In this document: in pieces, positions 1 to 8,807 of the stretch
Position numbering within the stretch: position 1 is the first letter of the stretch
How the letters are laid out: each line of letters begins with the position of its first letter
Source of the DNA: Caldora sp965222765
GTDB taxonomy: Bacteria > Cyanobacteriota > Cyanobacteriia > Cyanobacteriales > Coleofasciculaceae
Direction of reading: 5' to 3'
Assembly: GCA_965222765.1 (NCBI GenBank)
Contig: CBDCVG010000094.1
Location: 372,001 to 436,000, forward strand
Length of the DNA stretch: 64,000 nt
Translations under genes and position numbers: made by a program
Notes under the pieces: generated by a model
Told to the model about the DNA's origin: nothing
Database searches by the model: none
The model's input: only the letters and a program-made list of their open reading frames with translations

Positions 1-1047
1 CGTAAGGATGGAATATCTCGTCTACTCCGAGTCGAAAATGCCTTAGCTACACTTGAAGATAAAGATGGAAATGGTGAGGCTGATACCCTAAGAATTACAG
101 ATGGCACAGTTTTTTCAGAAATTGGTAATGTCACCGATCCTTTATTTATAGGAGATTTTGAAATCCCATTCAAAACAGCTAGAACCTCATCACTCAATGA
201 TGATGTTGGGCCAGAAAATGAACTGAAGCTTGCTGGTTTGGATATTGACTACAAGGGCTTTAAACTCGATCCAGATAAGATTCTTCTCGAAGGTGGGTTT
301 GTTTTTCCAATAATCCCTGGTGGCTTGGAAGTAGATCTCAACGCTCCAAATACTGTTGTTGTTGATACTAATGGCATAACTACTGGTGGCTTTAAATTGC
401 CGATATCAGAAGGCATTAAGGTATTAGATTTGTTCAAAACTAAGGGGGTATCTGATCTTAGCGTTGAATACAGAAAAGTAGATGATCTGTTTAAAATACA
501 GGGAAAGATTTCGGCGCAGCCTTTCTTTAAGGTACTAGAGGACAATAAGAGCGATTTTGTTATCGATTTTGCCAAAGATAACTACATTCAAATCCAAAAT
601 GGTGTAGCAGACGTCAAAGGTGCCTTTTCTCTGAAAAATGTATCTCTACCACTCAATTTTAAAATCAGCGAGCTTGCTGTCAACCTTAAAACTGAAAAGG
701 GAGAGCTTAAGGAAATCGGCGGTAAAGGACAGTTCAAATTCCCCTTTCCTTCATTACCTATCGATGGTGGAGGTTTGGAACTAGGTTTCCGGCGTAACCC
801 ATTTGAAGTTAATAAAATTGGAGCAAATGTAACTGGTCTTAATATTCCGATTGGAAATAGTGGAGCATTTCTACAGCAATTAGGATTAACCTTTGATAAA
901 ATTGCTCCATCCGATCCTGGATTCGAAGTCGGTGGTCCAGTCGGACTAACTTATGGACCTAAAGTCGAAGGCAAAGAGCTAGTTACAATAGACACCAGCG
1001 TCAAATTTAGCAAGGATAAATTCACTGGAAAACTTGAAAAAATTTAA
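1..1047 (+). pseudogene. Large secreted protein, 5' piece (partial, frameshifted)
   Basis: The frame is already open at base 1, so the true start lies outside the window; a TTG at 238 is only an internal codon. The translation is rich in beta-prone, Gly/Val/Lys/Asp segments with no family I recognise. The frame ends at a TAA inside an A/T run (1039-1050), and the same style of sequence continues at once in another frame, so I read this as the N-terminal part of the giant DUF11/beta-helix/RTX protein that ends at 4508. The joining into one gene is inference from adjacency, shared strand and composition. No signal peptide is visible because the start is missing. Confidence 0.6.
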
Positions 1048-1316
1048 AAGTAATTAGGGATGAACTTTACAACGCTAAAGGTAGCATTGAGTATGACTGG
1101 AATAAAGATGTTGCCAAGGCAGAAGTTGATTTCAAAGCTGGCTTCGGAGCATTTCAAGGTAAGCAGAAACTAACCCTAGACTTTGATCAAAAAGCGTTTA
1201 GTGGGTCTGGCTCAGTCAGCGCAGTTATTCCTAAGGGAGTCCCTCTAATTGGAGGCAAAAAACTAGGAGGGCTGAATTTCCAGGCAATTTATAGCGATGA
1301 TGGCATCAGGCTCTAA
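1047..1316 (+). pseudogene. Large secreted protein, second piece (frame 3)
   Basis: An open stretch of about 90 codons with no start codon of its own begins where the previous frame stops and ends at TAA 1314-1316. It reads as alternating hydrophobic and charged beta-strand-like residues, like the piece before it. The next frame opens at 1297, overlapping its end. It is best explained as the middle of one gene broken by single-base indels rather than as a separate gene. Confidence 0.45.
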
Positions 1317-1722
1317 TGACTCTTTGGCAGCATGGAAGACTTTTAAAATCCCCTTCATTGCAAGGATCACAGCTGGTGTTAAGTTCTCCTTCGACGGTAA
1401 GTTCAAGATTATCTCAAGAGCCAAAGATATACCCAGAACGAATAGCTTTGATATTGAATCAGGCGCACAGTTCCTATTGCTCGCTGCCGACTGGGATAAT
1501 GAGACTGATCGGAATGTACAGGTTCGTGTCAAGGACCCGAATGGCAACCTGATTGAGGAAGCAGACTTTGCAGCTCATAATATTGCAATTGCGGACGAAC
1601 TAACTGGCTCAAACACCAAGACAGTGATCATCAACAATCCAGCACCTGGTAACTGGGATCTAAAAATTGTTGATCATACAGGTCTTTGGAGAAGTAAGGG
1701 TTTCTGGGCTTCGAGATTCTAA
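1297..1722 (+). pseudogene. Large secreted protein, third piece
   Basis: A 141-codon frame that overlaps the previous piece by about 20 bases and stops 2 bases before the GTG of the next long frame. The first ATG has no Shine-Dalgarno sequence. The later part (residues 60-130) has the look of an extracellular beta-sandwich repeat ending in a run typical of proprotein-convertase-P or pre-peptidase-like domains (GNWDLKIVDH); that assignment is tentative. Frame 3 is already open from 1698, so the break between this piece and the next lies around 1690-1700. Confidence 0.5.
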
Positions 1723-1724
1723 TA

Positions 1725-4508
1725 GTGCCTGAAATTCCGGTGATTAATCCAGTGATGAATCCAGCTAGAGGAGAGGTTACAATCGATTACCAAGCCTTTG
1801 ATGCTGACTCTGATGCTGAAATTAAGCTATTTTACGATACTGATAACACAGATTTTGATGGCATCCTGATTGCCGATGGCCTAGTTGAGAAGGATGGCGC
1901 TGGTCGCTTTGTTTGGAATACTGAAGGTGTACCGACAGGTGACTATTTCATCTATGCCATGATTACAGATGAAAACAATCCACCTGAATTTAGCTACTCA
2001 CAAAACACAGTTAACATTTCTGAGGAAGCCGATTTGGCAGTGACGCAAACTGCCAATACAGATTCAGTGGGAGTTGGAGAGAATCTTACCTATACAGTTA
2101 AAGTAAATAATAACGATTCAATCAACGCCAAAGGTGTAACACTCGTCCAAACTCTCCCAGAGAATGCACTCTTTGTTTCAGCCAGCTTGCCCCCTTCCCA
2201 GCAAGAAAACAATACCCTCACTTTCGACCTTGGTGACTTGGCTGGCCACACGAGCACAGCTATTGATATTGAGATTGCAGCTCCTGTAACGGCAGATACA
2301 ATTACTAGTAATGCTTTCGTAACCAGCCGCACTTTTGACCCCGATTTAAGCAATAATGTTGATCCTTTTACTGCCCAAGTTGATCTAATACCACCCAAAC
2401 TGCCTGACCTTGCAGTAACCCGAATTGCTAGTCCTAATGCTGTGAACTTGGGAACTCCTTTTACTTACACGCTTACTGTCACCGACAGTGGTTCTGGGGG
2501 GGCAACAGACGTAATTCTGACTGAAAATCTGTTTTCAGGGTTTAACTTTGTTAAGGCTACCACCAGTCAAGGCAGTATATTCTTCAACCCTGATAGTAAT
2601 GTTGTTACTGCCAACTTAGGTAACCTTCAACAGGGCGACCAAGCAATGGTCAATGTAACGGTGAAGCCCATTATTGCAGGGAACCTGGTTAGTACGTCTT
2701 ATGTTACTGGCAACGAAGCTGAACCTAACATATTCAATAATTCCATTGTGTCACAGACAACTGTTAATCCAGTTGATCCTCTAGTAGATACATTGCTGCC
2801 CTTCCAAATTACGGTCAGCACTTTGGAAGATGAGAACGATGGGGATCTCGACCTTGATGATATTTCTCTGCGGGAAGCAATTCTTTTTGGTCGTCCCGGA
2901 GCAACGATTAACTTTGCTTCCAACTTGATTTATGCTGATGCTGGATTTGGCGAGGGGACAATTGGCTTACAACTAGGTGAGCTAGTAATCAATAAAGACT
3001 TGACCATCAACGGTCTGGGTGCAGATAAGTTAACCATTAGTGGCAACAATGCTTCTGGTATTTTCAACATTGACGATGGAGATGCTTTCAATTCCCTTGA
3101 TGTCAACATTAGTGGGTTAACCATCGCTGATGGCAATGCTAATTTTGGTGGCGGCATCTTTAATAAAGAAGAGCTTTTAATCAGCAACAGCACGATTCGC
3201 GATAACACAGCACAATTCAGCGGTGGTGGTATTTTTTCTGATAAACGTTTAATCATAGAGAACAGCACCCTCAGTGGAAATACGGCAGAGGTTGCATCTG
3301 GTGGTGGCATCAACGCTGCCATTTTCCTGTCAATTGCCAATACCACTATCAGCGGCAATCAAGCAGGTAATGACGGTGGTGGCATCTTCTTCTCTGAGAG
3401 TTCTGGTGAAGCTACCTTGATTGTGAATAGCAGTACCATTACTCAAAATACAACCAATGGTAATGGTGGAGGTATCTTCTCAGACTTGGCGGATCCTAGT
3501 GATAACCTGATTGCGATCAATAACACCATCATTGCGCAAAACTTTGACAATGACAGTTCAGACGGAACCAGTCCTGATGTTTGGGGTGAATTCTCCTCTA
3601 ACAACCGATTTAACTTAATTGGTGATCTTGGTGACAACACTAGCAGCAGTGACTTCCTGACAACTGAAGGGAACCAAGTAGGTACTAGTTCTAATCCCAT
3701 TGACGCAATGCTGGGACTTCTGCAAAACAATGGTGGTCCAACCTTCACCCACGCACCCCTTCCCGGCAGTCCAGTACTGGATACTGCCAATCCCCTTGCA
3801 AATGTCACTGTTGATCAACGAGGTATATCTCGTCCTCAAGGCAGTGGCTTCGATATTGGTGCTGTCGAAGGAGAACTTAACCCCATCACCATTCAACCAA
3901 CAGATAGGAGGTTCTTTGTAGGTACACGCTTAGGCGATCGCATTGTCGGGGATGCACGTAACAATAATATCGGTGGTGCTGCAGGAAATGATGTTATCTT
4001 TGGTGGAGCAGGTAACGATCACCTCTCTGGGCACGGTGGCAACAATTTCCTCTTTGGTGAAGATGACGATGACCGCCTTTGGGGTGGACAGATGGACGAT
4101 TTCCTGGATGGAGGTGATGGTAGCGATCGCCTCTTTGGTCAGAATGGTAATGATACTCTACTTGGGGGTCAAGGTATAGACCTACTCGAAGGCGGCAAGG
4201 GTAACGACAAGATGACTGGTGGTGAAGGAAAAGATATTTTCCAAATTCGTCAGAGTGACTTCATTGGGGGTACTTTTGTGGATCAAATCTTAGATTTCAA
4301 TGCCGCTGAAGGCGATCGCCTACGACTAGTAGACATTAGCATAGACGAAGTGATGTTTAACAGCGTTGGTATTGGCAATGATTTAGAGCTAACATTCAGC
4401 TTTGGCGGCAAAGTCACATTATCGGGAATCACAAACGACGTCACCTTCGTGGCGACTAACGTAGACTTCGATGCTACTCGATTGGGTAATATTTCTCCTC
4501 TAGCTTAA
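1725..4508 (+). CDS. DUF11 / beta-helix / RTX calcium-binding surface protein, C-terminal piece
   Basis: 927 residues. Residues about 105-215 and 225-345 are two DUF11 (conserved repeat) domains, each opening with DLAVT. From about 365 comes an ISLREAI motif and then a right-handed beta-helix with repeated GGGIF turns (PMP-like), up to about 690. Residues 735-830 hold at least six RTX nonapeptides of the GGxGxD type, followed by the usual C-terminal beta segment (about 840-927). RTX repeats bind calcium after type I secretion, and C-terminal RTX tails are typical TolC/HlyBD substrates; no transporter genes are nearby. There is no convincing start at 1725: the frame is open from 1698, so this is most likely the 3' end of a longer gene broken by indels. 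Probably a cell-surface or exported adhesin-like protein. Confidence 0.75.
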   Translation: MPEIPVINPVMNPARGEVTIDYQAFDADSDAEIKLFYDTDNTDFDGILIADGLVEKDGAGRFVWNTEGVPTGDYFIYAMITDENNPPEFSYSQNTVNISEEADLAVTQTANTDSVGVGENLTYTVKVNNNDSINAKGVTLVQTLPENALFVSASLPPSQQENNTLTFDLGDLAGHTSTAIDIEIAAPVTADTITSNAFVTSRTFDPDLSNNVDPFTAQVDLIPPKLPDLAVTRIASPNAVNLGTPFTYTLTVTDSGSGGATDVILTENLFSGFNFVKATTSQGSIFFNPDSNVVTANLGNLQQGDQAMVNVTVKPIIAGNLVSTSYVTGNEAEPNIFNNSIVSQTTVNPVDPLVDTLLPFQITVSTLEDENDGDLDLDDISLREAILFGRPGATINFASNLIYADAGFGEGTIGLQLGELVINKDLTINGLGADKLTISGNNASGIFNIDDGDAFNSLDVNISGLTIADGNANFGGGIFNKEELLISNSTIRDNTAQFSGGGIFSDKRLIIENSTLSGNTAEVASGGGINAAIFLSIANTTISGNQAGNDGGGIFFSESSGEATLIVNSSTITQNTTNGNGGGIFSDLADPSDNLIAINNTIIAQNFDNDSSDGTSPDVWGEFSSNNRFNLIGDLGDNTSSSDFLTTEGNQVGTSSNPIDAMLGLLQNNGGPTFTHAPLPGSPVLDTANPLANVTVDQRGISRPQGSGFDIGAVEGELNPITIQPTDRRFFVGTRLGDRIVGDARNNNIGGAAGNDVIFGGAGNDHLSGHGGNNFLFGEDDDDRLWGGQMDDFLDGGDGSDRLFGQNGNDTLLGGQGIDLLEGGKGNDKMTGGEGKDIFQIRQSDFIGGTFVDQILDFNAAEGDRLRLVDISIDEVMFNSVGIGNDLELTFSFGGKVTLSGITNDVTFVATNVDFDATRLGNISPLA

Positions 4509-4563
4509 TTTTCAGATTTTTAACTGAGCAATTGAGGGAGTCAAAACTGGCTCCCTCTTAATT

Positions 4564-4615
4564 GTTCTCACCGAAAGCGGCGGGAAGCCCATTCCTTTAG
4601 GGATGGGAGGGATAG
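4564..4615 (+). mobile_element. Solo TnpB-type 3' end (omega-RNA end relic)
   Basis: The stretch contains AAGCGGCGGGAAGCCC followed by a hairpin of CCCATTCC and GGGATGGGA with a short loop, then GAGGGATAG. This is the sort of GC-rich terminal hairpin found just after tnpB stop codons in cyanobacterial IS200/IS605-group elements, where the 3' end of the guide RNA lies. There is no tnpB reading frame beside it, so only the right end remains. Assignment rests on recalled family sequence, not on a search. Confidence 0.4.
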
Positions 4616-4629
4616 CTGCCCGCAGCTTG

Positions 4630-4684
4630 GTTGTTTGTCTGTTGTTAGTTGTTTTTTGACAAACAACTAACAACAGACAACTTG
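4630..4684. repeat. Heptamer-type repeat forming an inverted repeat
   Basis: A TTGTTTG/TTGTTAG-type microsatellite on one arm and its complement on the other, separated by a T-rich centre, form a long hairpin of about 24 bases per arm. It lies between the convergent ends of the RTX gene and ccs1, where it could act as a bidirectional terminator. The same repeat vocabulary recurs at 6113, 21061, 30533, 32660 and 42316. Confidence 0.6.
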
Positions 4685-4729
4685 CTAACACTTGCATCCC
4701 CCGTGTTGTCTTCCAGGGGATGAGTTAAT

Positions 4730-6112
4730 TTAAGTTTGACTCGCAAGAGATTCTGCGGTAACAGTAGTTACCTGTGTTGATTGGTTCTGCTCACTCAATT
4801 TATCCAACATCCCGATAAATTCCCGCTCAAAGGCAACCTGTGCTCGGTTAGTTCTACCGCCTACATAAAAACAATTGTCCTTTGACAATGCCCAAATTTG
4901 AGAGTGGGAGAAATAGCTCATAATTACCCCCAACATAAGTAAGCCAAAACCAGTATAAACAAATGGAATACCTGGATCAGCCTTAATTTGTAAACCAGTG
5001 CTGCCAATAATATTTTTAATGCGGAGGGTTACACCATTTACTTCAGTTGCCATGCCCGAACGAACCGTCGAAACCAGCTGACCGGAGGTATCATACACCA
5101 TCAAAGTTCCCTGTAGATCCCTCGTCAGTAGGGAAATCCCTTCACTCAAATCAGGTTTAATCGGAACCCAAGTTCCCCAAATGCGACCATTACCATTAGT
5201 ATCAAGTTGTGCCATTGGTATTTGGAAAATAGGGCTGTTGTTAACCTGCACCTGAACCGCAGCAATTCCCCAGTCAGTTTGGTAGAAAGTCACACCCCGA
5301 TAACGCAAGGGTTTATTAACATAAATAGTCTGTTGATCAACCTCCTCTCCTTGATTATCCAGAACCGACATATCTGAGTAAAACTGGTCAATATTTCCCT
5401 CTGGAGTGTAATCAATCCAGAAGCGATTTACCCGCATTGACCAATCTTTAGGAATTTGCGAGGCGGCAAAGGGACCAGCATCAATAATGTTCCTAACTTT
5501 AAAACTACTACCACTAGGAATCATTTCCTGAGCCATAAAACCAGTAAGTGCTCCTCCAATTGACCCCAGCAGAATAATTAGCATACTGGCATGAACCACA
5601 ATCGGACCAATACGTCCAACAATACCCTTACGAGCATAAAGCTTATCCCCTTCCCGAAAGACACGATAGCGACGCTTTTCTAGCAATTGAGAAAGAGAAT
5701 CCAGAGAACCAGTATTAACTTCCGCACTCAAGGCAAGTTTTTGAAACTGACGGGGTTGCTCGTAAAACTTCCATCGACGAGCAGCTTTCAATGCAGGAAA
5801 CTGACGGGTGAAGGTACATGCAGTCAGGCTACTACCAAAGAGTACAAGTAATGATAAAAACCAGAAGGTACGATAAACGTGATCTAATCCAATAAATAAA
5901 ATAACCTTCCAACTGAGAAAGCCGAACAGAGCTGGGTCTTCAGGATAATTAGCTTGGTAAAATGCCAGAGATTGACCCTGTTCAATTACCGTACCACTAA
6001 TACTAAAAATTGCGATCGCTAACAGCAACAAAATCGCTAATTTCAAGTTAGCAAGCAACGGCAACAGCCGACGGCGGAATAGATGCCCAATATTTAAAGA
6101 TGAATCTTCCAT
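4730..6112 (-). CDS. ccs1: Cytochrome c biogenesis protein Ccs1 (ResB family)
   Basis: 460 residues from the ATG at 6112. Ccs1 and CcsA form the system II haem-handling complex that attaches haem to c-type cytochromes on the lumenal side of the thylakoid or plasma membrane; CcdA supplies reductant. The N-terminal ResB pattern is clear: a helix at about 22-42 followed by GTVIEQGQ, further helices near 70-95 and 150-175, a large lumenal domain and a final helix near 390-410. The frame is open 19 codons further upstream, but that part is translated heptamer repeat, so the internal ATG followed by EDSSL is preferred. The gene follows ccdA on the same strand at about 88 bases. Confidence 0.92.
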   Translation of the reverse strand: MEDSSLNIGHLFRRRLLPLLANLKLAILLLLAIAIFSISGTVIEQGQSLAFYQANYPEDPALFGFLSWKVILFIGLDHVYRTFWFLSLLVLFGSSLTACTFTRQFPALKAARRWKFYEQPRQFQKLALSAEVNTGSLDSLSQLLEKRRYRVFREGDKLYARKGIVGRIGPIVVHASMLIILLGSIGGALTGFMAQEMIPSGSSFKVRNIIDAGPFAASQIPKDWSMRVNRFWIDYTPEGNIDQFYSDMSVLDNQGEEVDQQTIYVNKPLRYRGVTFYQTDWGIAAVQVQVNNSPIFQIPMAQLDTNGNGRIWGTWVPIKPDLSEGISLLTRDLQGTLMVYDTSGQLVSTVRSGMATEVNGVTLRIKNIIGSTGLQIKADPGIPFVYTGFGLLMLGVIMSYFSHSQIWALSKDNCFYVGGRTNRAQVAFEREFIGMLDKLSEQNQSTQVTTVTAESLASQT

Positions 6113-6212
6113 TTTGTTATTTGTTATTTGTTTTTTGTTATTGGTTGTTTGTCCCAAGCTAACAATCAATAACTAATGACTAATGACTAATGACCAATGA
6201 CTAATGACTAAT
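6113..6212. repeat. Two heptamer microsatellites (TTGTTAT and TAATGAC types)
   Basis: The gap between ccdA and ccs1 is filled by a TTGTTAT/TTGTTTT array (6113-6152) and a TAATGAC array (6165-6212) with few mismatches. The second array runs to within the last codons of ccdA, which ends at 6201. Such short tandem heptamers are known from heterocystous and filamentous cyanobacteria as STRR sequences. Confidence 0.75.
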
Positions 6213-6941
6213 AATAGGAATGCGAGACAGAAGAGAAAATACACCAAATCCTACCAAGAGAACTCCACTAACCGGTGTAATCCAAGCAGACCAACGGCGT
6301 AACTCTAACAGTTTCTTAATCGAAGCAGTAAAAGTACCAGCCAAAATCAAAGGTGCAACATAACCCACAGTGTAGGATAGCAGTAAGACACCCCCTAAAA
6401 CCAAATCTTGCGTTGCCGCCACCCAAGCTAGTAAGGTTGCTAAAACAGGGGTACTACAAGGAGAGGCAACCACACCGAAAGTCAAGCCAATTAAATAAGA
6501 GCGTACTCCTGCTGGTAAGTCTTGAGAAATCCACTCCATACCACCAAAAGAAGGTAGCTGTAAGGGTAAGGCTTCCAGTAAATTCAAGCCCATGATAATG
6601 GCAACTAAACTGACTATAATCGGCAAACCAATGCCAACTTGTCCATAGACTCGCCCTACAGACGCAGCTAGAATACCTAATCCAGCTAAAGTAGTTGCTA
6701 AACCCAAAGCAAACCAAGTGGACTGAGTAGCAGCTTGAAGCCGTCCTTGACTTTCATACCCACCAATATAGGCAATAGTAATTGGCAGCATGGAGAGCAT
6801 ACAAGGAGTTAGGCTAGTAAGCAAGCCAGCAGCAAAGATAATACCGATGCTGAGCCAGCCTAAATGAGTTAATTGGCTGTTGACAAGGATCTCGGCAAAT
6901 TGTTGCAGTTCGTAGAGTTGTGTTTGCAATATTTCGATCAT
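6201..6941 (-). CDS. ccdA: Cytochrome c biogenesis protein CcdA
   Basis: 246 residues, the usual length for the short CcdA/DsbD-core family. It carries electrons from stromal or cytoplasmic thioredoxin across the membrane to keep apocytochrome c and its thioredoxin-like partner reduced. Both conserved cysteines are present in the family contexts LTPCMLSMLP (about residue 46) and SPCSTPVLA (about 161). Six hydrophobic helices are visible (about 28-58, 72-95, 100-120, 150-178, 190-212, 220-240). It is upstream of ccs1 on the same strand, a common cyanobacterial pairing, so the two are probably cotranscribed. Confidence 0.93.
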   Translation of the reverse strand: MIEILQTQLYELQQFAEILVNSQLTHLGWLSIGIIFAAGLLTSLTPCMLSMLPITIAYIGGYESQGRLQAATQSTWFALGLATTLAGLGILAASVGRVYGQVGIGLPIIVSLVAIIMGLNLLEALPLQLPSFGGMEWISQDLPAGVRSYLIGLTFGVVASPCSTPVLATLLAWVAATQDLVLGGVLLLSYTVGYVAPLILAGTFTASIKKLLELRRWSAWITPVSGVLLVGFGVFSLLSRIPIISH

Positions 6942-7280
6942 GCTTTTGCTAGCTTACGGAATGCCAATTATCGTTGCATTGTAGCTTACAGACTGGATAC
7001 TTTGGCTTTCTGTGATTAGTACAAAAGACCAAGGATACCTCATCCTGTAGGAGTACAGCATCTTCCGTCTGAGGCTATACATCCTCAATTTTTGAGGCTT
7101 CTATAACAGAGCCAATCTTTTGCAATACTAAGTATTACATTGTGAAACACAAAATATGAGTTCTCAAATTAATTGAGAAATGTTAGCATTTGAAAGGAAT
7201 CTGGTTTAGACTGTTTGATTGAGGCTAACTACTAGAAAAACTTCTAAAATTAGAATTATCCGGGAAGCCCTAAGATCCTT
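6942..7280. other. Intergenic region, no gene seen
   Basis: Divergent region between ccdA and the next plus-strand gene. It holds a short perfect inverted repeat, CCTCAA and TTGAGG around 7081-7096. I see no convincing promoter hexamers and no open frame with coding character. Confidence 0.4.
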
Positions 7281-7322
7281 GTGGAAATTACTATTGATAA
7301 ACTCTTGCATCTTATCTTAAAC

Positions 7323-7571
7323 ATGAACCCATTTAGCTCCCAAGCAGTAACAGAGCAAGTCATCGAGATTAACAGGGCAGACCGATGGTCAGTTTACCGC
7401 CGTTTGCAAGAACTAGCGATTCCCTGTAGGTGTAAAACAGAGCAGCCGTTAAGAGTTCAAATCAATGATGTCACTGCTGCAATTCAGCTCTGGAGCGTTG
7501 TCAGGCAAATGAAGCTTTCTCGCTGTGACTTAGCCTGTTGGCTGGAAAAATGCTGGCAGATTACTACCTAA
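7323..7571 (+). CDS. Conserved cyanobacterial protein of unknown function, about 82 aa
   Basis: A short basic protein with an arrangement of three to four helices (QAVTEQVIEIN, WSVYRRLQEL, TAAIQLWSVVRQM, LACWLEKCW). I recall it as a widespread small cyanobacterial family starting MNPFSSQ; that is the basis for choosing ATG 7323 over GTG 7281, which would add 14 residues. It resembles a winged-helix or other small nucleic-acid-binding fold in helix spacing, but no function is known to me. It is 77 bases upstream of the ABC ATPase gene on the same strand and could be in its operon. Confidence 0.65.
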   Translation: MNPFSSQAVTEQVIEINRADRWSVYRRLQELAIPCRCKTEQPLRVQINDVTAAIQLWSVVRQMKLSRCDLACWLEKCWQITT

Positions 7572-7647
7572 GTTACTCGGGATACTTCAGTTAGCCTAGG
7601 GGAAGCGATCGCATAATTAAACTACTCGAAATTTATAAACTTCTTTT

Positions 7648-8772
7648 ATGACACAACCAGCAATTCTACATTTAGAAGGCATAACCAAACAATATGACCA
7701 AAGCACTACCCCAGCAGTTGCCAACGTTTCATTAACCTTGCGCCAAGGTGATTTACTGGGATTAGTTGGCCCGTCAGGCTGTGGTAAAACCACCCTATTG
7801 CGAATTGTTGCTGGGTTTGAGTACCCCCAGTCAGGAATCGTAGAATTAGCTGGACGTTCAGTTGCAGGTCCTGGTTGCTGGGTTCCTCCAGAACAAAGAG
7901 ATACTGGCATGGTGTTTCAAGACTATGCTTTGTTTCCTCACTTAAATGTGTTGGATAATGTTGCCTTTGGCTTGAAAAAGAGGCAGGCTAAGAATAGTAG
8001 AGTATACGTACAGGAAACCAGCAAAGAAGCGATCGCTTTAGTAGGATTAGCAGGACTAGAAAAACGCTATCCTCACGAACTCTCCGGTGGGCAACAGCAA
8101 AGAGTTGCTCTTGCTCGTGCTTTAGCGCCAAAGCCAGCTCTAATTTTATTGGATGAACCTCTGAGCAATCTTGATGTCCAAGTTCGCCTGCGATTGCGCC
8201 AGGAAGTGCGAGCAATTCTTAAGGAAATTGGCACTTCTGCTATTTTTGTGACTCACGATCAAGAAGAAGCTCTGTCTATTTCAGATCAGGTAGGTGTTAT
8301 GCGCTCTGGGCATTTAGAGCAGTTGGGAACACCAGAGGAAATTTACTCTCATCCTGCCTCCCGCTTTGTAGCAGAATTTGTTACCCAAGCTAACTTTGTA
8401 CCGGCACGACGGCAAGGACAGTTCTGGGAAACGGAAGTGGGTTCTTTTGATGTACTTTCTTCAATTCCTCATACCCAATCTCCTGCTGAAGTAATTCCAG
8501 ACACCGCAGATTTAATGCTGCGGGAAGAAAACGTTATCCTGAATCTGGATGATGAGGCATCAGTTGTGATTGAGGATCGGCATTTCCTAGGGCGTGAGTA
8601 TCGCTACTGTTTACAAACTCCTTCTGGGAAAAGACTACATGCTCGCACAACTCTCAGTACTCAACTACCGGTGGGTAAGCGGGTACGACTGTCTGTGGCT
8701 AACCCATCCGTACCAATTTTCCCCATTACGGTAACAGTGCCAGAAAATCTCCAATTGACGCTCAATGGATAA
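7648..8772 (+). CDS. ABC transporter ATP-binding protein, FbpC/CysA type
   Basis: 374 residues with all ATPase motifs: Walker A GPSGCGKTT (about 44-52), signature LSGGQQQRVALARAL (about 148), Walker B LILLDEP (about 172) followed by LSNLD, and the switch His in VTHDQEE (about 202). The C-terminal 110 residues form the TOBE-type regulatory domain of the CUT1/iron/sulfate/polyamine importers. The ASRFVAEFVTQANF stretch resembles iron(III) FbpC/FutC proteins, which drive ferric iron uptake. No permease or binding-protein gene is adjacent, so the substrate is not settled. Confidence 0.88.
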   Translation: MTQPAILHLEGITKQYDQSTTPAVANVSLTLRQGDLLGLVGPSGCGKTTLLRIVAGFEYPQSGIVELAGRSVAGPGCWVPPEQRDTGMVFQDYALFPHLNVLDNVAFGLKKRQAKNSRVYVQETSKEAIALVGLAGLEKRYPHELSGGQQQRVALARALAPKPALILLDEPLSNLDVQVRLRLRQEVRAILKEIGTSAIFVTHDQEEALSISDQVGVMRSGHLEQLGTPEEIYSHPASRFVAEFVTQANFVPARRQGQFWETEVGSFDVLSSIPHTQSPAEVIPDTADLMLREENVILNLDDEASVVIEDRHFLGREYRYCLQTPSGKRLHARTTLSTQLPVGKRVRLSVANPSVPIFPITVTVPENLQLTLNG

Positions 8773-8807
8773 TTGATAATGGATAATTGATAACAGAGCT
8801 TTTTATC

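Noticed and set aside
4512..4697. 61-codon minus-strand frame after the RTX gene
   Set aside because: It reads through the TnpB-end hairpin and heptamer inverted repeat; composition is that of repeat DNA.
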